Part shown: piece by piece, positions 58,158 to 64,000 of the stretch | Layout: each line of letters opens with the position of its first letter | Numbering within the stretch: the stretch's first letter is position 1 | Source of the DNA: Endomychus coccineus | Taxonomy: Eukaryota > Arthropoda > Insecta > Coleoptera > Endomychidae | Direction: 5' to 3' | Length of the DNA: 64,000 bases | NCBI GenBank assembly: GCA_958510875.1 | Contig: OY294068.1 | Span: forward strand, 28,128,297 to 28,192,296 | The notes under the pieces: model-generated | The model's input: only the letters and a program-made list of their open reading frames with translations | The model's database searches: none | Told to the model about the DNA's origin: nothing | Translations under genes and position numbers: made by a program

Positions 58158-59943
58158 CTTGATATGATATTTATAAATTCGGTACTAAACTAGACTGGCA
58201 TGTTCTAATCTTAACCTTACTAATGACAAGTAAATAGTGTTCACACTTTTAATGTCTGTAAATCCTTGATGTAAATAAATTCAAGTTTTCTAAAGCCGGA
58301 GGAGACAATCTGATTTATATTTCTTCATAAATAACTAAGAGGTTGGTAAGTATGCTGTGTATATATTTAAAAGTTCAAGACGAAGTGAGTGAGTGAACCG
58401 AAAGAAGGAAAGCTGATTCCTATTTATTTGTTAACAAGTCGTAGGTACAAACTTTTTCCCAAACATATCTTTATGAACTATACATCAATCCACAAGAATC
58501 GAACATAGCCACTGGCTGTCCCTTAATCTTTAAATTTACCGATTTAAGCTTAAAACTCACCTGAATTAGTAAATTCAGTTCACAGAAAGCCTAAACAAAT
58601 TACTTCGTTTGCAGATGCAGCACTAATTTTTCCGCCAAACAGCGAGCTTCTTTTAATTTAGTACATCCAAAGGTGTACGCTACTAGAGAACATACATTGT
58701 GTCCTTTGATTCAATAATAAAGCGACTGCGTTTGGCTTGCCTCCTTTCGTCTTAATTAAATTAAAGAAACTCAAACTCTTATATTTATTTTATTTATTCA
58801 TTTCACTGTTCGCTTTCTCTACGCTGAATAAATGAAAAGTGCCCAATGTCGTATGCCGCACCAACAGATGCGACCGGCAGCGAATGTGTTATTCCTACTA
58901 CATTGCAGAGGGTGTAACGGTACGTCTCTAATTCTCTCTACAATCGGCCAGATAGTTAGCACAAAGAAAGATGCGTGAAACAGAGTTAATATCGTCGAGT
59001 ATTCCGACGGGCCGCACTGCTCAAAAACTCGGAAGCGACTAACTACGACTTTGAATTTTATACCAATAAATTTCGAGCATCTTATCTAGTTTGTATCAAA
59101 ATTTCAAGGCATTCACTGTTTAGCGGCTACACGAAAACATACCTTGTGCCGTATAACCCGATTCAATAGAAGACTTCGTTCACTACATTCACTTGGCGTT
59201 AATAATACATAGAGTATATAACATAGAATTATGAAACGCGTATGTTGTCAATTCGATTGAACATCCAATGTCACGGGATAGAGTATATTTTTTTATCTCT
59301 AATTCATTATGTTGGTTATCAAGAAAGTTAGTGCATGTATTAATTACATTCAACCCTCGGAAGTGTCCCCGAAAGCAAAAAAAAGCGATAACAAGAGGAG
59401 GGTGACGGAAGTTATTAATCTATGGATCAGTTAATTTTCATTGGAGTAGATTTTGTTAGAGATACTTACAACAATTCTAGGTTAGTATTTTCGACATTAT
59501 GAACAGCAAATGCTACGAATGATGTTAACCATAAATTGTCCTTTCTGAAATGTTGGCTGATATTAGTGACAAATTTCGTATTTCATATTATTCCACCAGG
59601 AATATCATCAAATGCGCTAGGAATATTGTTACACATCAATCAGATTGCACTCCGGCTGCAGCAGCACGATATTTCCATGAACACGCTATCATTTAAATTT
59701 ATGTCGCAATATTCTCAACGCTATGTGTACTGAATGTTTATGGCCTAATGCACCGACTAATTACGGAAAAGCTGAAGCAGAGAGAGAGTCGTATTTGTCT
59801 ATTCTGCACGTGACCTCTGATCGAACAATTTCCTGAAATCTGAAGAAATTGGCCGGGGCTCGTCCGAAAGCGCGTTATTGCCTACTTCAGGGCGATTTCT
59901 ATGCATGTCTCGGCTACTCTAAATAAAGGGGCGATCTTTACCG
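58158..59943. other. hth upstream intron, non-coding
   Basis: No gene or known element. Bases about 59,750-59,940 become less AT-rich leading into the duplicated element at 59,944. Confidence 0.3.
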
Positions 59944-60040
59944 TGGTCAGCGTGACGTTCGATGATTTGTCGGGTACGTGCTTTTCGAAATTGCCGGGCA
60001 TGGTGATAATTATATCGCTAGTAAATGGTAGCAAATGTCG
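59944..60040. repeat. Duplicated intronic element, copy 1
   Basis: About 97 bp aligns with 61,923-62,023 at roughly 80% identity, including GTCAGCGTGAC, ATGATTTGTCG and ATGGTGATAATTATATCG followed by AGTAAATGGT. The core is AT-rich within a GC-richer frame. It has no coding sense. It could be a duplicated enhancer or an old unrecognised repeat. Confidence 0.7.
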
Positions 60041-60169
60041 TCGTGGTCAGTCTTCAATTTTTTAAGTGTTCACGTTTTTCAGTTGGATGAGTTTCCACTG
60101 ATTAGATTAATATATTACCTCTTCACAGGAAGGAAGAAAACAAATACATAGAAGAAAACGAACCCAGCA

Positions 60170-61498
60170 TTATCGATATGCAGCAAAGTAAATTTGATGG
60201 ATATTTAGAGTCTCCTGATTATTTCAACATGTCCTTATAACTACAGCATTCTTCAAAGATCAGCTGATTTTTTCAATACACATAGTCTACCCGACGTCTG
60301 GAAAATATCCTCTGTTACACCTATCTTCAAAGAAGGTGATAAGTTGGACCCTGATGATTATCGTCCCATCAGTTTAACTCCATTAGTTGCTAAAGTTATG
60401 TTATCTCTGATAAAGTGATGTATTCTCTCTAAATAATAAGTTAATTCCTATTGAACAAAACGGATTTGTACCAGGTCCCTTCTTCAATGTGTCAATAACT
60501 GGAGCTTCTCACTAGATGAAAACGAACCAGTTGACATAGTCTACTTGGACTTTTCTACGGCTTTTGATCGTCTTCATATGCAACACTTACTTTAGAAACA
60601 AGAACATCTTGGGATAAGAAGCAATTTACTAGCATGGACTTCGGCCTATCTGACTCATAGAAAATTTGCCGAGCGTATTGGCGACACATACTCTTCCGAA
60701 TATGACGTTTATAGTGGTGTGTCCCAGAGGTCAATACTGGGGCCTATGTCGTTCATTTTATATGTCTCTGATATTCGTAACTATGGTCAGTCGATGATCT
60801 CTTTTTTTATTTTCGATGATAGCAAGATTTATATCCAAAAATAGAAATTTCTTCAAGAAGATTCAAACCAAACATCTATCTGGTGTAGATTATGGAAGAT
60901 TCCTCTAAATATTCAGAGTGTGTTGTATTGCACATGGGGAAACATAACCCCATTTACAAGTTGAATGATATTCAATTAAAGACGGTGACTGAGCACGAGG
61001 ATCTTGGACTGACCATCTCAGCAAACTTATGTTGAACCCAGCATATCAACAAAGTAACAAAAAAAGCAGAAACTTCTGTTTACTCACTTTCTAAGGCATT
61101 TCACAACATTTCCCCTCAGCACTTCTATAACCGTTATACCATATATACACGCCCCTTTCTAGAGTTCGTCAGATTTGGAGTATCAACTGGTCACGTGATG
61201 CAAAGACTTTGGAGTATGTACAACGCTATGCTATTCGTATTTCATTTGGCGTTCACAGACCATATTACGAAGAAAGGCTTAGCATTCTGAACGCAACACC
61301 TATTCAGTCTTAACCAGGATCAACGTTTGAGAGGTCACGATTGGAAACTTAAAAAGGAAAACTTCAAATCGAAGTCACGTCAAGTCTTCCTTGCTAACAG
61401 ATTTTTTCTGAGTGGAATAATCTCTGTTGTGATGTTGTGTGTGCTACGTCAGTTAACACCTTTAAAAATCGTCACGACAAATTAAAAACATCTACTTA
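60170..61498 (+). pseudogene. Decayed CR1/Jockey-type LINE reverse transcriptase
   Basis: The plus strand gives VTPIFKEGDKLDPDDYRPIS (about 60,320), VDIVYLDFSTAFDRLHMQHL (motif A, Asp present), LGIRSNLLAWTSAYLTHRKF, VYSGVSQRSILGPMSFILYV (motif B; the usual PQG reads SQR), then a FADD-like motif reduced to IFDDSKIY. The C-terminal part reads LGLTISANLC, KAETSVYSLSKAFHNI and RLRGHDWKLKKENFKSKSRQ, with FLSEWNNL..VNTFKNRHDK before the stop at 61,498. Several stops and frame changes make it dead. It lies between the two copies of the duplicated element. Confidence 0.85.
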
Positions 61499-61922
61499 AA
61501 ATTTGGTTTTTCCCTCCAGTGGCTAGTGCCTTGTTGCTGTTAAGCAAAAACTAATTTTTAATCTTCATTGTGATCCGATTTATTGACAAATAATTGTTCC
61601 TATATGTATTACTTCACAACTTTTGACACTGTATTTTTAGTAATTGAGCCTAAATAGGTATTCTAACTCGGCTCATTACCGATATTCAATAATAATAATT
61701 TTCACAACTCAATGGATGAAACATGATTGTCCAGCAGTGATTCAACTTGCAGAAAGAACGTTTTAATCCGAAATCAACATCCAGAAAATAAATCGGACCA
61801 CCTCAGCGATTAGTAGCTTAAGAAGATATATTTCTGAAATGACCTTATCGCTTTCGTAGAGTGATTGATTAAATTTTGGAAGACGTTTCTCTAATGTCAA
61901 ACAAGAAAGAGTCGACATGGCA

Positions 61923-62023
61923 TTGTCAGCGTGACATACTATGATTTGTCGCAAACGTGCCCTTCCGAATTGCTTGCAAGCCATGGTGATAATTATATCG
62001 TTAGTAAATGGTCGCAGATGTCG
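61923..62023. repeat. Duplicated intronic element, copy 2
   Basis: Partner of 59,944-60,040 in the same orientation, 1.98 kb away. A 4-base gap in copy 1 is the only large difference in alignment. A GC-richer tract continues to about 62,330 and contains a (GT)n run of about 10 units at 62,187-62,206. Confidence 0.7.
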
Positions 62024-62742
62024 CAGCAGCGCGCGGGTCAACGTGGACTCCATCATCAGCGTCAGCTTGCGACCCCGAGCCGTTTACGTGCAGAGAGAGA
62101 TATTAAACCGGGAATTTATTGCCGCCCCCGTCCATAAAGATACGGCCCGAGATCTGCAATTACTATTTTCTTTATTCTCGCGCCACATGTGTGTGTGTGT
62201 GTGTGTCTGCTTGCGAAATTCCGAGTTTGAACCCTTCTTTAATCCTTGCTCGGGAAGCGTGCATAACTTGTCGCTGGCTGCCTTGCTGTGATTAATGTTC
62301 TGCAAACAAATTGTGCAGAAAAACATCGACCTCGCTCTCTATCGTCTGCAACACTAATGCGTTTTGTTTGCTTATATTTTATCTATTAGCCCTTATGAAA
62401 ATTTCATCGATAATGAAAGTGATCGTTTTCCAGCCGAACTTTAAGCTGCATTATGACTGTCATGGGAGATATATGTTAGAGTATGAATATATTTGAAAAA
62501 TCTGAATGAAAACCTTCCCCCAAGTCGTTCGAATGGAATTGCTTTTTCCAAGTCGGTTCGATTGAACTGATTCATGTTGAAATAATAACGCAAGGATTTT
62601 ACGTATTCAAAAAAATGATGACTTTGGTTTGTTAACTGTTTTTGTATACACAGATATTCTGGAATTTCAATAAAGTATGAATATACACAATTATCGAACT
62701 TCCGTTATAGAAGTGTGACGTCACATAGTTATATTGAATTAA

Positions 62743-63000
62743 TTATTCTGTGGTATCATGGAAGTAAGATTGATCGTGTCAATGATTTTGATAGTATACC
62801 CGACAGCACCAAAATATAGTGCTATATGTTTGTTTAATATAATGTTCCCGACTTTACAAGAAGAATTATGTGAATCCAATTTATTTAAAGGCTGAATAAT
62901 ATTCTGTGGTATCATGGAAGTAAGATTGATTGTGTCAATGATTTTGATACTATACCCGACAGCACCGAAATATAGTACCATATGTTTGTTTAATTTCTAA
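62743..63000. repeat. Two-copy tandem duplication, 156-bp period
   Basis: ATTCTGTGGTATCATGGAAG and the next about 85 bases occur at 62,745 and again at 62,901 with few changes (both contain ACCCGACAGCACC). About 50 bp of unrelated sequence separates the copies. Confidence 0.85.
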
Positions 63001-64000
63001 CATAAATGAACAGGGCAAAAAGACGATCTTCAAGGCATTATCAAATGTATCTACAAAATAGGAAAATATTCTTGAGTCAGTGTTTCTTGGTGAGTACCAG
63101 TGTCTGCACTATCCGAGTTGTACAAAATCTTTGATTCTATGCGTCGGATTTGACTTTTCTGTAGATTCACTTCTCAGAAGAAAATCCCAACTTTTCTTAT
63201 GGTACTTTCGAAATCAGAACCAATCTTTATAGGCTGATTCGTCGGACAAAAATTATGTTTGAACATCGAATTCCAAAGCGCCAAGAATGCAGTCCAAACT
63301 GGATTTTGGTAACTGCAGTTTGTCTATTACTCCTTTTGGTTATAATTGATCCCAATTTGGTTGCTTCCGAAATTTTGGTTCTCATCAGTTAGGCAATGAA
63401 GCCTTAGAACCAATTTGATTTTATAATAAATTTTATTTCCTTGAAATGTTGGGCATAATTCAAAAGCAAGATGGAACCATTATGAAGAGACATTGATTCA
63501 TACTCTGATTCTGTAGATATAACATTTGAAGCAACAATATTATTTATTTTTAGGGAAATGGCTATGGAACATGATAGTTTAACAAGTTCATTATTCAACT
63601 TTATTGGTTCTTTACATGAACAATGAAAACTTAGTCATTATGTATTGTTATTTTTGTTTTATCCATATATTAGGGGAGAGTGAGGAATGGGACAAAGTGT
63701 TGTTCAAAAATTCGAGGAACCTAGGGGCCTAGGAACTTGGATACTCCAAAATGATAAAGACATTTAATGTTGTAATGGTAACCAAAACAACTTTCATAAA
63801 TGGTATCAAAAGCAATTGCTTCTAAATTTGAGCACTGTCCTGAATCATGATAGATAATGCTTCATATCATAGGAGAGTAGTGGAAAAGTTAACGAAAAGG
63901 GGAGTCATACAAGAATGGAGGAAATTGCACATCAAATTTGAACAAGTAAGTAGCATTGGTGCTATTCATCTATACTTGCATGTTTGCTAGAAATGAACTA
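63001..64000. other. hth upstream intron, no feature seen
   Basis: AT-rich intronic sequence to the window end. No exon encoding the first part of the homeodomain was recognised on the minus strand. Confidence 0.35.

Noticed and set aside
63360..63400. CTGATGA on the minus strand as another hammerhead
   Set aside because: The following bases do not form a stem II with a GAA box in register.
53341..64000. The preceding hth exon (start of homeodomain helix 3 and upstream)
   Set aside because: I looked on the minus strand for codons for the HPYPSEDQK and LQVNN segments and found none. A translated search would settle it.

Overview
The window looks like AT-rich insect nuclear DNA, and it contains very little host coding sequence. 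The only host gene I can identify is homothorax (hth, the arthropod Meis/TALE homeobox gene), on the minus strand. Two coding exons are visible: a 59-bp exon (53,282-53,340) encoding the end of the homeodomain, and the terminal exon (47,367-47,509) encoding a tail that ends in EYYGHHL before the stop. They are separated by a 5.8-kb intron. Bases 53,341-64,000 are therefore upstream intron, and bases 1 to about 47,000 are the 3' UTR and downstream intergenic DNA. An insect source is supported by the hth tail, CCTAA (TTAGG-type) repeat tracts, and the mix of mariner, Penelope-like, Jockey/CR1/R1-type and Helentron elements. I cannot fix the order; a beetle is possible.

Layout. 1-3,270: telomere-like repeat tracts and two mariner relics, one (2,341-3,267) with perfect terminal repeats and a TA duplication. 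3,270-13,300: mostly unrecognised AT-rich DNA with a 351-bp MITE, a tRNA-derived relic, a 102-bp tandem repeat, a roughly 690-bp dispersed repeat and a decayed Jockey-type LINE. 13,312-15,215: a large foldback palindrome. 16,140-19,650: an RNase H-type LINE tail and the 3' part of a Helentron carrying an endonuclease domain. 21,965-27,520: Penelope-like (PLE) fragments, a TIR element, and a PLE nested in a mariner. 28,531-30,524: a mariner split by a LINE. 30,690-31,600: a second PLE family. 32,225-38,523: a 6.3-kb satellite with higher-order structure. 40,790-42,000: a CAAGACC-rich element. 44,690-46,300: a second minisatellite. 47,367-53,340: the two hth exons and the intron between them, with LINE relics and a GC-richer block. 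53,341-64,000: upstream intron with PLE, mariner and CR1-like relics and a duplicated non-coding element.

The most notable signal is a set of hammerhead ribozymes in the Penelope-like elements. An intact-looking one lies at 27,178-27,219, with perfect stems I and II, the full catalytic core and the minimal palindromic stem III. A second, different one lies at 31,530-31,570 beside an unrelated PLE family. At least two decayed copies share the first fold. Hammerheads in PLEs are already described, so this is a clear new instance rather than a new class. No gene cluster resembling a new multi-gene system is visible.
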